Source: an uncultured Mollicutes bacterium
GTDB taxonomy: Bacteria > Bacillota_I > Bacilli_A > Acholeplasmatales > Anaeroplasmataceae
Direction of reading: 5' to 3'
Assembly (NCBI GenBank): GCA_900540705.1
Contig: UQGR01000017.1
Coordinates: 1-38,014 of the forward strand
DNA length: 38,014 nt
A program made the position numbers and the translations under genes. The notes under the pieces were generated by a model. It was not told the origin of the DNA and made no database searches. It saw only the letters and a program-made list of their open reading frames with translations. Positions 24,495-31,916 of this stretch are shown piece by piece; the stretch's first letter is position 1, and each line of letters opens with the position of its first letter.

Positions 24495-25225
24495 AGAAGT
24501 ATTTATTATTGATAATGCTGGCTGTGTTCTCCTTGTTTTCTCTTCGAGGAAATGCCTACGGCTTCGGTTTAGTAAACCATGGGAATGAACGTCCTAATGC
24601 TGGTAAATATGGAGATATTATTAATAATAATGGAGGAGTTTATATAGGAAAGGATACAAAGGAAATTTATTTAACCTTTGATTGTGGTTATGAAAATGGC
24701 TATACGCCTATGATATTAGATGCCTTAAAAAATACGGATACAAAGGCTATATTTTTTATTACAGGGCACTATCTCACCTCAGCAACAGATTTAGTTCAAA
24801 GAATGATGGATGAGGGACATATCATAGGAAACCATACGTATGCCCATAAGGATTTTACTAAATCTAGTAATGAATCCATTTTAGAGGATATTAAAAAATT
24901 AGAAAATAAATTTTATGAAACGTTTGGAAAAAAAATGTCTTCCTATGTTCGTCCACCAAGAGGTGAGTTTGATGAAAGAAGCCTCAAGCTATTACAGGAT
25001 AATGGGTATAAATCCGTGTTTTGGTCCTTGGCTTATGTGGATTGGCATAAGGATAAGTTTAATGGAAATCAGTACAGCTATAAGCAGGTTATGAAAAGAA
25101 TCCATAATGGAGCCATCCTTTTAATGCATACGGTTTCTAAGGATAATGCGGTTGATTTAGAAATGATTATTCAGCAATTAAAAAATGATGGATATGTTTT
25201 TAAATCCATTCAAAATGTGATATAA
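24491..25225 (+). CDS. pdaA: Spore-cortex polysaccharide deacetylase (muramic-delta-lactam pathway)
   Basis: PdaA de-N-acetylates muramic acid in the spore cortex so that muramic-delta-lactam, the germination recognition signal, can form. The 244-aa protein has an N-terminal signal peptide (about residues 1-23) and the PdaA lead-in (YGFGLVNHGNERPNAGKYG). The NodB-homology motifs follow: LTFDCGYENG (catalytic Asp), IGNHTYAH (metal-binding His), RPPRGEF, and LLMHTVSKDNA. A very strong ribosome site (AGAGGAGGTG) precedes ATG 24491 inside the upstream gene. In Bacillus subtilis pdaA belongs to the SigG regulon, which agrees with the promoter seen here. Confidence 0.94.
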   Translation: MKKYLLLIMLAVFSLFSLRGNAYGFGLVNHGNERPNAGKYGDIINNNGGVYIGKDTKEIYLTFDCGYENGYTPMILDALKNTDTKAIFFITGHYLTSATDLVQRMMDEGHIIGNHTYAHKDFTKSSNESILEDIKKLENKFYETFGKKMSSYVRPPRGEFDERSLKLLQDNGYKSVFWSLAYVDWHKDKFNGNQYSYKQVMKRIHNGAILLMHTVSKDNAVDLEMIIQQLKNDGYVFKSIQNVI

Positions 25226-25226
25226 T
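25218..25226 (+). promoter_or_regulatory. Extended -10 promoter of holA
   Basis: TGA and TATAAT (25221-25226) overlap the pdaA stop codon; the -35 region is weak. This would let holA be made in vegetative cells independently of pdaA. Confidence 0.6.
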
Positions 25227-25254
25227 GAGAATATAGCTTGCGAGGTGATCGGTT

Positions 25255-26187
25255 ATGGCATCGAATTTCATAATTATTGCCGATGATTATTTGGCTTTAG
25301 AACAAAAGATAGAGGAAATTAAAAAGGGCTTTGAGGTGACATCTGAAACTATTCAGTACAATCTTGGAGATGAAGGGATTTATGCCCTGATTGATGAGCT
25401 TACGACCATTTCCTTGTTTGATGAAACTAAATTTGTCGTTGCTAAAAATGCGGAGGTATTGTTGGGAAAATCAGAAAAGGCCTTTGTAGAGCTTTTGAAG
25501 GCTATGAATGATCAGTCTAGCAGCAATATACTTCTTTTGATTTTTATGAATTCTGTGGATTATGCCAGCGAAGCCTTTCAAAAGCTGAAGCGGTTTTCTT
25601 CTGTGATTGAGATAAAAACAAAGAATATTAATTTTGAGGAATATGCAAAGGTTAATTTTGAAAAGGATGGCTTTCAGGTAGAAGAGTCTACAATTAAGCT
25701 TTTAGTTAGCTATGCGGATACCTTATCCAAGCTAAGAGGCTTTATGGATCAGCTGGAATGCTATACCTATGAGAAACGAAGAATTACTGAGGATGATGTG
25801 ACGCATCTTGTTTCTCAGCCTCTAGATGATAATGTTTATGCCTTGATTGACGCAGTGCTTTCGAATAATAAAAAGCTGATGCTGAAGGGATACTATGATA
25901 TGAAACTTAAAAGTATGCAGGCTTCTACGTTGATCTCTTTATTGATAAATAAATTTCAGGAGCTTTATAATGTAAACATTTTGATTAAATCGGGAATCAA
26001 TCAGGCTGCCTTGGCTGAGCTTTTACAGGTCTCCTCAGGACGAGCCTATTATATGATGAAGAACGCAAAGGAGCATACCCTCTCTACCATAAAGGGGCAT
26101 CTTGAGCGGCTAAATACCTTGGATTATCAGATTAAAACAGGAAAGATGGATCAAAATTTAGGGCTGGAATTATATTTCTTAAGTTAA
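25255..26187 (+). CDS. holA: DNA polymerase III subunit delta
   Basis: The 310-aa protein matches HolA (YqeN in Bacillus), the clamp-loader subunit that opens the beta clamp. It has the AAA+-like domain without a functional Walker A and typical segments near the middle (SYADTLSKLRGFMDQLECY, then ITEDDVTHLVSQPLDDNVY). The C-terminal collar domain has a helical region (KLMLKGYYDM, then INKFQELYNV). The ATG has GAGGTGAT upstream. The gene has its own extended -10 promoter and terminator. Confidence 0.92.
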   Translation: MASNFIIIADDYLALEQKIEEIKKGFEVTSETIQYNLGDEGIYALIDELTTISLFDETKFVVAKNAEVLLGKSEKAFVELLKAMNDQSSSNILLLIFMNSVDYASEAFQKLKRFSSVIEIKTKNINFEEYAKVNFEKDGFQVEESTIKLLVSYADTLSKLRGFMDQLECYTYEKRRITEDDVTHLVSQPLDDNVYALIDAVLSNNKKLMLKGYYDMKLKSMQASTLISLLINKFQELYNVNILIKSGINQAALAELLQVSSGRAYYMMKNAKEHTLSTIKGHLERLNTLDYQIKTGKMDQNLGLELYFLS

Positions 26188-26194
26188 ATAGATT

Positions 26195-26219
26195 GGAGGC
26201 TTATATAAGTCTCCTTTTT
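26195..26219 (+). terminator. Terminator after holA
   Basis: GGAGGCTTA (26195-26203) pairs with TAAGTCTCC (26206-26214), one G-U pair, then five T. Confidence 0.82.
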
Positions 26220-26237
26220 AAGTTTAGGAAAAATATG

Positions 26238-26266
26238 TTGACAATTGGTAAAAATTGATGTACTAT
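26238..26266 (+). promoter_or_regulatory. Promoter of the GntR-ABC operon
   Basis: TTGACA (26238-26243), a 17-nt spacer, TACTAT (26261-26266). Confidence 0.75.
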
Positions 26267-26278
26267 TAATGTGGTACA
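26259..26278 (+). promoter_or_regulatory. Putative GntR operator over the -10 box
   Basis: TGTAC (26259-26263) and GTACA (26274-26278) form a perfect inverted repeat with a 10-nt spacer covering the -10 box. This fits autorepression by the downstream GntR/YtrA-type gene. Confidence 0.5.
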
Positions 26279-26291
26279 AAGAGGTGATGGA

Positions 26292-26642
26292 ATGGAATGG
26301 AGAAATGATAAGGCTATTTTTTTACAGGTCATAGAGCTTTTTAAACGAGATATAATTCTAGGAAAATATAAGCCAAATGACAAAATAAAATCTGTGAGAG
26401 AATATGCATTATATTTAGGAATTAATCCTAATACAGTAGTGAAGGTTTATGATATTTTGGCACAGGAGGGTCTGATTGAGGCCAGAAGTACCAATGGGTA
26501 CTACATAACGGAGAATCATGAAATTCTTTCCAGTCTTAAACCGAGCTTTGCAGAAATTTATTGTCAGGATTTTCTTAAGCAGATGGAGGGCATCGGCTAT
26601 GGAAAGGAAGAAGCGATTCAGCTTTTAAAGGAGGGGAAGTAG
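26292..26642 (+). CDS. GntR-family (YtrA subfamily) transcriptional regulator
   Basis: ATG 26292 follows GAGGTGAT and gives 116 aa; a GTG at 26271 lies inside the putative operator. The protein has the winged helix of GntR regulators (IFLQVIELFKRDIILGKY, KSVREYALYLGINPNTVVKVY, GLIEARSTNGYYI) and a short C-terminal helix tail instead of a ligand domain, as in YtrA. Such regulators usually repress their own ABC-transporter operon and respond to cell-envelope stress. The ATPase gene begins one base after its stop. Confidence 0.9.
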   Translation: MEWRNDKAIFLQVIELFKRDIILGKYKPNDKIKSVREYALYLGINPNTVVKVYDILAQEGLIEARSTNGYYITENHEILSSLKPSFAEIYCQDFLKQMEGIGYGKEEAIQLLKEGK

Positions 26643-26643
26643 T

Positions 26644-27339
26644 ATGGTATTAGAGTGTGTTGACCTTTATAAAAGATACGGAAATAAGGAAGCACTCCGG
26701 GGTGTAAGCTTAAGCTTAGAACCAGGTAAGATTATTGGTCTATTAGGACCTAATGGTAGTGGAAAGACAACGTTGATAAAAATCATCAATGGATTACTCA
26801 GCAAAAATAGTGGTACTGTAACTGTTTGTGATTACCCAGTTGGCGTGGAATCCAAAAAGCATATTTCATTTTTGCCAGAAAGAACTTATTTGAATTTGGA
26901 TATGCGAGTTATGGAATGTGTAGATATGTTCCGTGATTTCTATGAGGATTTTGATAAAGAGAAGGCTTTAAAGCTCTTAGAGCGTCTTCATATCAATCCA
27001 AAGGATAAGATGAAGCAGCTATCTAAGGGAACCAAGGAAAAGGTTCAGCTCGTGCTAGTCATGAGCCGTAATACGGATTTGTATATTTTAGATGAGCCCA
27101 TTGCAGGTGTAGATCCTGCGGCTAGAGATTTGATTTTAAATCTGATTGTTACAAACCTAAATCCAAATGCTTCTCTGCTGATTTGTACGCATTTAATTTC
27201 GGATATTGAATCTATCCTAGATGATGTTGTCTTCATCAATGAAGGAAAGATTATTCTTCACCGAAATGCAGATGAGCTAAGAGCAGAATATAATGGAAGT
27301 ATCAACGATGCATTTAGGGAGGCGTTCCGATGTTTTTAA
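26644..27339 (+). CDS. ABC transporter ATP-binding protein
   Basis: The 231-aa ATPase has Walker A GPNGSGKTT (about residues 34-42), signature LSKGTKEKV (variant of LSGGQ), Walker B LYILDEPIAGVDPAA, and the switch His in CTHLISD. This variant signature and the gene order match the YtrB/BcrA-type exporters linked to GntR regulators. It partners the permease that starts inside its last 10 nt. Substrate unknown; resistance to a membrane-active compound is typical of the type. Confidence 0.9.
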   Translation: MVLECVDLYKRYGNKEALRGVSLSLEPGKIIGLLGPNGSGKTTLIKIINGLLSKNSGTVTVCDYPVGVESKKHISFLPERTYLNLDMRVMECVDMFRDFYEDFDKEKALKLLERLHINPKDKMKQLSKGTKEKVQLVLVMSRNTDLYILDEPIAGVDPAARDLILNLIVTNLNPNASLLICTHLISDIESILDDVVFINEGKIILHRNADELRAEYNGSINDAFREAFRCF

Positions 27340-28103
27340 AAGTGTTTAAATATGATTTTAAGTCTATTTTCTTTAAATTTATACCTTTACTGGCCATCAT
27401 TCCTGTATTGTCTATTGTTGTAAGACTCATCAATTTGATTCAAACAGATAATGCCTTTTTGATTCTAGTGATTGGTGGATTTAATGCATTATTTGTTTTT
27501 GGATGTGTGTTTTTGATTTTATATACCATTATCATATGTATTGTCCGGTATGTGAAATCTCTTTTCCGAGATCAAGGATATCTAACCCATACGCTTCCTG
27601 TTAGTAAGCATCAGCTATTGCTTTCGCAAATTTTAGCAGATGTATTGATGTGCTTGCTGGCAATTGTAGTGGCTGGTCTTTGCATAGTGACTGCCTACTT
27701 TACAGGAGATACTATTAAAGGAATTCAGCAATTTATTGCAGAGATTTTTGAGATTGCCGTTACAGATTCTGAAATTATGGGAACCTTGGTTTTAGTTTTC
27801 TTTACTTTGATTTTTGGTTCCTTACAGAGCTTATTTGTTGTCTATACTGGCGTTGCCTTAGGACATGCACATCCAAAGAACAAAACCATTCTTTCGGTGG
27901 TCTATTGTATTGGTCTTAATTATGGCCTAAGTATAATTTTTGCAATCTTTAACACGGTTGCAGGTATTGTGCTAGAACAAAACGCGGCGCTTGGCAATAT
28001 CAACATCTTTTTGGCTATTACGATGGTAGAAAGTATTTGTGTGAGTGTTGGTGGTTATTTCTTAGTAATTTATTTAATGAAAAATCGTTTAAATTTAGAA
28101 TAG
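27330..28103 (+). CDS. ABC transporter permease (ABC-2-like)
   Basis: The 257-aa protein has about six strongly hydrophobic segments and short cytoplasmic connections (e.g. FRDQGYLTHTLPVSKHQLLLSQ, a typical coupling-helix neighbourhood of such permeases). It overlaps the ATPase gene by 10 nt, so the two are coupled. It is the last gene of a GntR-ATPase-permease operon. Confidence 0.85.
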   Translation: MFLKVFKYDFKSIFFKFIPLLAIIPVLSIVVRLINLIQTDNAFLILVIGGFNALFVFGCVFLILYTIIICIVRYVKSLFRDQGYLTHTLPVSKHQLLLSQILADVLMCLLAIVVAGLCIVTAYFTGDTIKGIQQFIAEIFEIAVTDSEIMGTLVLVFFTLIFGSLQSLFVVYTGVALGHAHPKNKTILSVVYCIGLNYGLSIIFAIFNTVAGIVLEQNAALGNINIFLAITMVESICVSVGGYFLVIYLMKNRLNLE

Positions 28104-28108
28104 AAGAT

Positions 28109-28133
28109 TGCCCCCTTGGGGGCATCTTTTTTT
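28109..28133 (+). terminator. Terminator of the GntR-ABC operon
   Basis: TGCCCCC (28109-28115), loop TT, GGGGGCA (28118-28124), then seven T after TC. Confidence 0.9.
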
Positions 28134-28144
28134 AGGAAAAACAA

Positions 28145-28168
28145 AAAAAGACACCGCAGTGTCTTTTT
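28145..28168 (-). terminator. Terminator of rpsT
   Basis: AAAAAGACAC (28145-28154) and GTGTCTTTTT (28159-28168) form a 10-bp stem with a 4-nt loop. The A-run on the plus strand reads as a T-run after rpsT on the minus strand. Confidence 0.88.
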
Positions 28169-28188
28169 GTTATCTATAAAAATATATA

Positions 28189-28452
28189 TTACTTTAATGT
28201 ATTAACTGCAGCAGCTAATTCAGACTTATGTCTAGCAACATAATTTTTATGTACGATATGTTTAGATTGAGCCTTATCTAATTTTTTGTAAGCAACAGAT
28301 AATGCAGCTGTAGCTTTTTCTAAATCTTTAGCCTCAACAGCAGCTAATACAGACTTCATTGCAGTTTTTAAAGATGATTTGAAAGCCATATTTGCTTGTC
28401 TTGCCTTTTCATTAGTTCCAACACGTTTGATTTGTTGTTTAATGTTTGCCAT
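28189..28452 (-). CDS. rpsT: 30S ribosomal protein S20
   Basis: The start is the ATG whose first base is 28452 (GGAGGTG just upstream); a longer frame from 28479 includes the ribosome site. The 87-aa basic protein begins MANIKQQIKRV and consists of helices rich in Lys and Ala (RQANMAFKSSLKTAMK, YKKLDKAQSKHIVHKNYVAR), standard for S20, which binds 16S rRNA. It is the only protein gene read on the minus strand in this window and has its own promoter and terminator. Confidence 0.97.
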   Translation of the reverse strand: MANIKQQIKRVGTNEKARQANMAFKSSLKTAMKSVLAAVEAKDLEKATAALSVAYKKLDKAQSKHIVHKNYVARHKSELAAAVNTLK

Positions 28453-28484
28453 AGTTTCACCTCCACTAATCAAATGCATAAAAC

Positions 28485-28513
28485 ATTATATCATTTCATT
28501 TTATTTATTGCAA
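28485..28513 (-). promoter_or_regulatory. Promoter of rpsT
   Basis: On the minus strand: TTGCAA (28513-28508), 17-nt spacer, TATAAT (28490-28485), with TGA before the -10 box. Confidence 0.85.
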
Positions 28514-28530
28514 GAAAAAAATAAAAATAT

Positions 28531-28559
28531 GCATAGGAAATTTATTTTCATTGATACTA
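28531..28559 (+). promoter_or_regulatory. SigG-like promoter of gpr
   Basis: GCATA (28531-28535), 17 nt, GATACTA (28553-28559) match the SigG consensus except for G in place of the first C of the -10 box. The -10 box lies 16 nt before the ATG, much as at the pdaA operon. Confidence 0.55.
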
Positions 28560-28575
28560 AATAATGGTGATACTT

Positions 28576-29337
28576 ATGAATCAGAGAACGGATATGGCTG
28601 TGGAAAATATGCAAGCGGATTTTCAATATGATGTAGATCGGATTATTCAGGGAATGAATTTTAAGAAAATAACAGTGGATGCTGCCCTGGCTAAAAAGAT
28701 TAAGAAGCGCGAGGGTATTTATTATAATATTGATAATATTGATTATCGGTATAAGGCAAAGGAAATTGTCAAACTCCTTTCTTTAACGCTTTATGACTGC
28801 TTAAATCAGTTGAATTTAAAAAAGAAAAGTCAGATTTTAATTGTGGGTTTAGGAAATGATTTTGTTACTCCAGATGCCTTAGGACCCCTTGTCATCAACA
28901 AAATAGAGGTAAACCGACATTTAGAGGATAATCCCGATCAGTATATTGTAAGTGCGATGTGTCCAGGAGTAATGGGCCAAACAGGAATGGAGAGTAAGGA
29001 TATCATTCAGGCGATTGTTGATGATTTTCATCCGAATTTGGTAATTATCGTTGATGCCTTAGCCTGTAATCATGCCTCTCGCATGTGTAACAGCATCCAG
29101 ATTTCTACAGCTGGCATCAATCCGGGCTCCGGAATCTATAATTTCCGTAGAGAGATATCTAAGAAATCTTTAGGGGTCGATGTTCTCGCAATTGGCATAC
29201 CTACAGTAAGTGACATTGATTGCTTTATTGAAATGGATGACAATTATTTTGTCACTCCTAAGGATATTGATTTGGCGATGGATATTTTATCAGGTATTGT
29301 TGCCGAAAGTATCAATAAGGCTTTAAGAAAAGAATAA
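28576..29337 (+). CDS. gpr: Germination protease (GPR)
   Basis: GPR degrades small acid-soluble spore proteins during germination. ATG 28576 has GGTGAT upstream and yields MNQRTDMAVE, the typical start around the pro-segment. Hallmarks: GLGNDFVTPDALGP (Asp100) and VIIVDALA (Asp160), corresponding to the two Asp proposed as catalytic in Bacillus GPR. CPGVMGQTG and INPGSG are also present. At 253 aa it is shorter than the Bacillus enzyme (about 370 aa) and lacks part of the C-terminal region, but the core is complete. It appears to be a single gene behind a SigG-like promoter, diverging from rpsT. Confidence 0.93.
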   Translation: MNQRTDMAVENMQADFQYDVDRIIQGMNFKKITVDAALAKKIKKREGIYYNIDNIDYRYKAKEIVKLLSLTLYDCLNQLNLKKKSQILIVGLGNDFVTPDALGPLVINKIEVNRHLEDNPDQYIVSAMCPGVMGQTGMESKDIIQAIVDDFHPNLVIIVDALACNHASRMCNSIQISTAGINPGSGIYNFRREISKKSLGVDVLAIGIPTVSDIDCFIEMDDNYFVTPKDIDLAMDILSGIVAESINKALRKE

Positions 29338-29349
29338 ATGCCAAAGCTA

Positions 29350-29378
29350 TGGAAATTTATTTCTAAATATGGTAAAAT
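29350..29378 (+). promoter_or_regulatory. Possible promoter of the zinc-ribbon gene
   Basis: TGGAAA (29350-29355), 17-nt spacer, TAAAAT (29373-29378) with TG one base upstream of the -10 box. Confidence 0.5.
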
Positions 29379-29401
29379 CGTTCCGTTTGGAGGAAGAGAG
29401 T

Positions 29402-29812
29402 ATGGGAGATATGAAAAGAATTTGTCCTTTTTGTAAATCAAAAAAAATTAGTTTTTATGATGCTTATAATACGTGCGTGTTCAAGGACTGCCAGCAGTAT
29501 ATCTGTCATAACTGTGGCTGTGTATTTGAGGAGGATACGGTTTGTAGGGATAGACTGATCACTACAGAGATATCTAAGGAAGAATTTTTTGAAATCATTT
29601 ATACGGCAATCCGTAATATTAAGGGCAGTGACTTTTTATCAGAAGAAGATAAGGAAAGCATTGAAAAGGAATATTCAGGTGTGGTTCAAACCTATTATAA
29701 AGAGGTTGCCCAAATGCAGGCAGAGGCCTTCTATGAGGCAGATTGTAAGAGAAGAGAATTTCTCTTATTGCAGGAGTTAAAAACGGAAAACTCAAAATCT
29801 ATGGATGACTAA
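29402..29812 (+). CDS. Zinc-ribbon protein of unknown function
   Basis: ATG 29402 has GGAGGAAG upstream, giving 136 aa; ATG 29411 (MKRICPFCK) is a close alternative. The N-terminal third has CPFCKSKK, a Cys in the middle (CVFKDC) and CHNCGCVF, so one or two zinc-binding knuckles are likely. The rest is predicted helical and acidic, with no membrane segment. No family recognised. It sits between gpr and a small membrane protein. Confidence 0.65.
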   Translation: MGDMKRICPFCKSKKISFYDAYNTCVFKDCQQYICHNCGCVFEEDTVCRDRLITTEISKEEFFEIIYTAIRNIKGSDFLSEEDKESIEKEYSGVVQTYYKEVAQMQAEAFYEADCKRREFLLLQELKTENSKSMDD

Positions 29813-29869
29813 CATTTTTTTCTATATTTAGACAGGCATTTTTAGTATAGTAGAGCTGGTGATAAGGAA

Positions 29870-30115
29870 ATGAAGAAAAAGCTATGGCCAGTTTTAGTTG
29901 TAGGACTTTTGATTGGAGTACTCTTAATAGCCTCTAGCTTTATGCAGGATAGTAAAGAGGTTGGCAGTGAGGAGTATGATACTGCCTACTATGTTGAGGA
30001 TAACGGGAATCTGTTTATAAAAGCAGCTAAGATGCTAGATAAATGCTGTTACTATGTGGTGGATATTGTGATATCTGGGATAGGCAGTGTATTTAGCTCT
30101 ATATTAGGTGGGTAA
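29870..30115 (+). CDS. Small membrane-anchored protein of unknown function
   Basis: 81 aa with an N-terminal membrane anchor or uncleaved signal (KKKLWPVLVVGLLIGVLLIA), an acidic middle, then an amphipathic C-terminal part with a Cys pair and a glycine-ended hydrophobic stretch. GGTGATAAGGAA precedes ATG 29870. Its position between gpr and pgsA could point to sporulation, but no sporulation promoter is clear. Unrecognised. Confidence 0.6.
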   Translation: MKKKLWPVLVVGLLIGVLLIASSFMQDSKEVGSEEYDTAYYVEDNGNLFIKAAKMLDKCCYYVVDIVISGIGSVFSSILGG

Positions 30116-30151
30116 TTGGAGAAATAAAAAAGAAATAGATGATATTTTGAG

Positions 30152-30182
30152 AATGCTTTTTAGAAATAAAAGGCATTTTTTT
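30152..30182 (+). terminator. Terminator after the small membrane protein gene
   Basis: A 10-bp stem (30152-30161 with 30068-class arm at 30168-30177, one G-U pair) around a 6-nt loop, continuing into a T-run. Confidence 0.7.
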
Positions 30183-30238
30183 CTTGAAAAATTATTTTTT
30201 AAACTTTTGTCATTTTATTTTTAAACTTGGCGGTTTTA

Positions 30239-30247
30239 TGTTATAAT
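30239..30247 (+). promoter_or_regulatory. Extended -10 promoter of pgsA-recA
   Basis: TG, T, then TATAAT (30242-30247); the -35 region is AT-rich without a good match. Confidence 0.6.
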
Positions 30248-30266
30248 AAACAATGAGGTGTTAGAA

Positions 30267-30866
30267 ATGACGTTACCAAATAAGCTTACAATGGGCCGGA
30301 TTCTAGTGATTCCTGTGATGATTGTGGTAGCCTGTATTCCCTACTTAAATCAGACATTGCTAGGAAACTATATATCCTATGCCAATTTAATCAATGTTGT
30401 CTTATTTACTTTAGCTTCTGCCACAGATTTTTTAGATGGCTACATTGCTAGAAAATATAATTTGGTTACCACCTTTGGTAAGTTTGCAGATCCTTTGGCT
30501 GATAAAATGCTGGTATTGATTTCTTTTTTAATTTTGATGATGCAAAATAGATTTGTTTTCTTTGGAGAGGTTGGACTGGAGCTTGTTCCAATGTGGGGTG
30601 TTGCAATCATTTTGTTGAGAGAATTGACAGTATCAGGAGTCAGATTGGTAGCGGCTGAGCGGGGTGAGGTTATCGCTGCAGGCTGGGCTGGTAAGGTAAA
30701 GACCTTTGAAACGATGCTGGCAATTATCGTTTTATTTTTGGCAAGCCTACATACTGTGGTTGCCATTATTGGATTAGCTTTGATGTATATATCCGTAATA
30801 CTTACTTTGTATTCTGGAATTGAATATATCTGGAATAGTAGAAAAATAATTTTTGAATCAATATAG
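30267..30866 (+). CDS. pgsA: CDP-diacylglycerol--glycerol-3-phosphate 3-phosphatidyltransferase
   Basis: Makes phosphatidylglycerol phosphate, the committed step to phosphatidylglycerol, in the membrane. ATG 30267 is 6 nt after GAGGTG; GTG 30258 lies in the ribosome site. The 199-aa protein has several membrane helices and the CDP-alcohol phosphotransferase motif D-G-x2-A-R-x8-G-x3-D-x3-D in FLDGYIARKYNLVTTFGKFADPLAD. It begins LPNKLTMGRI as usual for PgsA. recA follows 8 nt later; pgsA near recA is the common Firmicute order. Confidence 0.95.
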   Translation: MTLPNKLTMGRILVIPVMIVVACIPYLNQTLLGNYISYANLINVVLFTLASATDFLDGYIARKYNLVTTFGKFADPLADKMLVLISFLILMMQNRFVFFGEVGLELVPMWGVAIILLRELTVSGVRLVAAERGEVIAAGWAGKVKTFETMLAIIVLFLASLHTVVAIIGLALMYISVILTLYSGIEYIWNSRKIIFESI

Positions 30867-30874
30867 GAGGAAAT

Positions 30875-31855
30875 ATGGCAGATAGTCGTGAACAGGCTTT
30901 AGAGGAAGCTTTAAAGAAAATAGAAAAGGAATTTGGAAAGGGATCCATTATGCGTTTAGGAGATGAGGCTGATCGAAAGATTGAAGTCATTTCCAGTGGA
31001 TCTATAGCGTTAGACAAGGCATTAGGAGTTGGTGGATATCCAAAGGGGAGAATCATTGAAATCTATGGTCCTGAATCCTCAGGAAAAACCACTTTTGCTT
31101 TACATGCCATTGCTAATGCTCAGAAGAATGGTGGCTTTGCTGCATTCATTGATGCGGAGCATGCATTAGACCCCGTTTATGCAAAGGCGTTGGGAGTAGA
31201 TATTGAGAATCTTATCTTATCTCAGCCAGATAATGGAGAACAGGCTTTAGATATCGCTGAGGCTTTAATTAAATCTGGAAGTGTAGATATTATCGTTGTA
31301 GACTCTGTAGCCGCTTTGGTTCCTGAAGCAGAACTGAATGGGGATATGGGAGATTCTCATGTAGGACTTCATGCAAGATTGATGTCTCAGGCTATGCGTA
31401 AGCTAGCAGGTATCATCAATAAAACCAATTGTGTTGCAGTATTTATCAATCAGATTCGTGAAAAGGTTGGTATTATGTTTGGAAACCCAGAAACGACAAC
31501 TGGTGGACGTGCTTTAAAGTTTTACGCTTCCGTTCGCTTAGATATCCGTAAAGGAGAAGCTATCAAGGATGGAACCAATATATTAGGAAATCGTACGAAT
31601 GTAAAGGTTGTTAAGAACAAGGTAGCCCCTCCTTTTAAAACTGCAGAGGTCGAAATCATCTATGGAGAAGGAATTTCAAGATTAGGCGAAGTAGTAGACT
31701 TGGCTGTAAAATATGAAATCATCAATAAGTCTGGAGCATGGTTCTCCTATAATGGAACAAAGATTGCGCAAGGTAGAGAGAATACCAAGGAATATTTAAA
31801 GAATAATCCAGAGATTCTAAAAGAGATTGAAGAAAAAGTAATTGCCATAGATTAA
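30875..31855 (+). CDS. recA: Recombinase RecA
   Basis: The 326-aa recombinase has Walker A GPESSGKTT (about residues 66-74), Walker B IIVVDSVAAL, the MAW-type region, loop L1/L2 segments (MGDSHVGLHARLMSQAMRKL, FINQIREKVGIMFGNPETTTGG) and the C-terminal domain. It is somewhat shorter than the usual 345-350 aa because the acidic tail is short. RecA drives strand exchange and SOS induction. A ribosome site (AGGAGG) precedes ATG 30875. It is co-transcribed with pgsA; no LexA-type box was recognised by eye and no terminator follows. Confidence 0.98.
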   Translation: MADSREQALEEALKKIEKEFGKGSIMRLGDEADRKIEVISSGSIALDKALGVGGYPKGRIIEIYGPESSGKTTFALHAIANAQKNGGFAAFIDAEHALDPVYAKALGVDIENLILSQPDNGEQALDIAEALIKSGSVDIIVVDSVAALVPEAELNGDMGDSHVGLHARLMSQAMRKLAGIINKTNCVAVFINQIREKVGIMFGNPETTTGGRALKFYASVRLDIRKGEAIKDGTNILGNRTNVKVVKNKVAPPFKTAEVEIIYGEGISRLGEVVDLAVKYEIINKSGAWFSYNGTKIAQGRENTKEYLKNNPEILKEIEEKVIAID

Positions 31856-31868
31856 CGGCAAAAATCAT

Positions 31869-31897
31869 TTGACAAGCGCTATGTTTTACGATATAAT
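31869..31897 (+). promoter_or_regulatory. Consensus promoter of tRNA-Ser
   Basis: TTGACA (31869-31874), 17-nt spacer, TATAAT (31892-31897): a perfect SigA promoter. The segment CATTTGACAAGCGCT is identical to that of the minus-strand small RNA promoter near 13.96 kb. Confidence 0.92.
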
Positions 31898-31916
31898 GTA
31901 AAAGCGCTTGGTAGTT

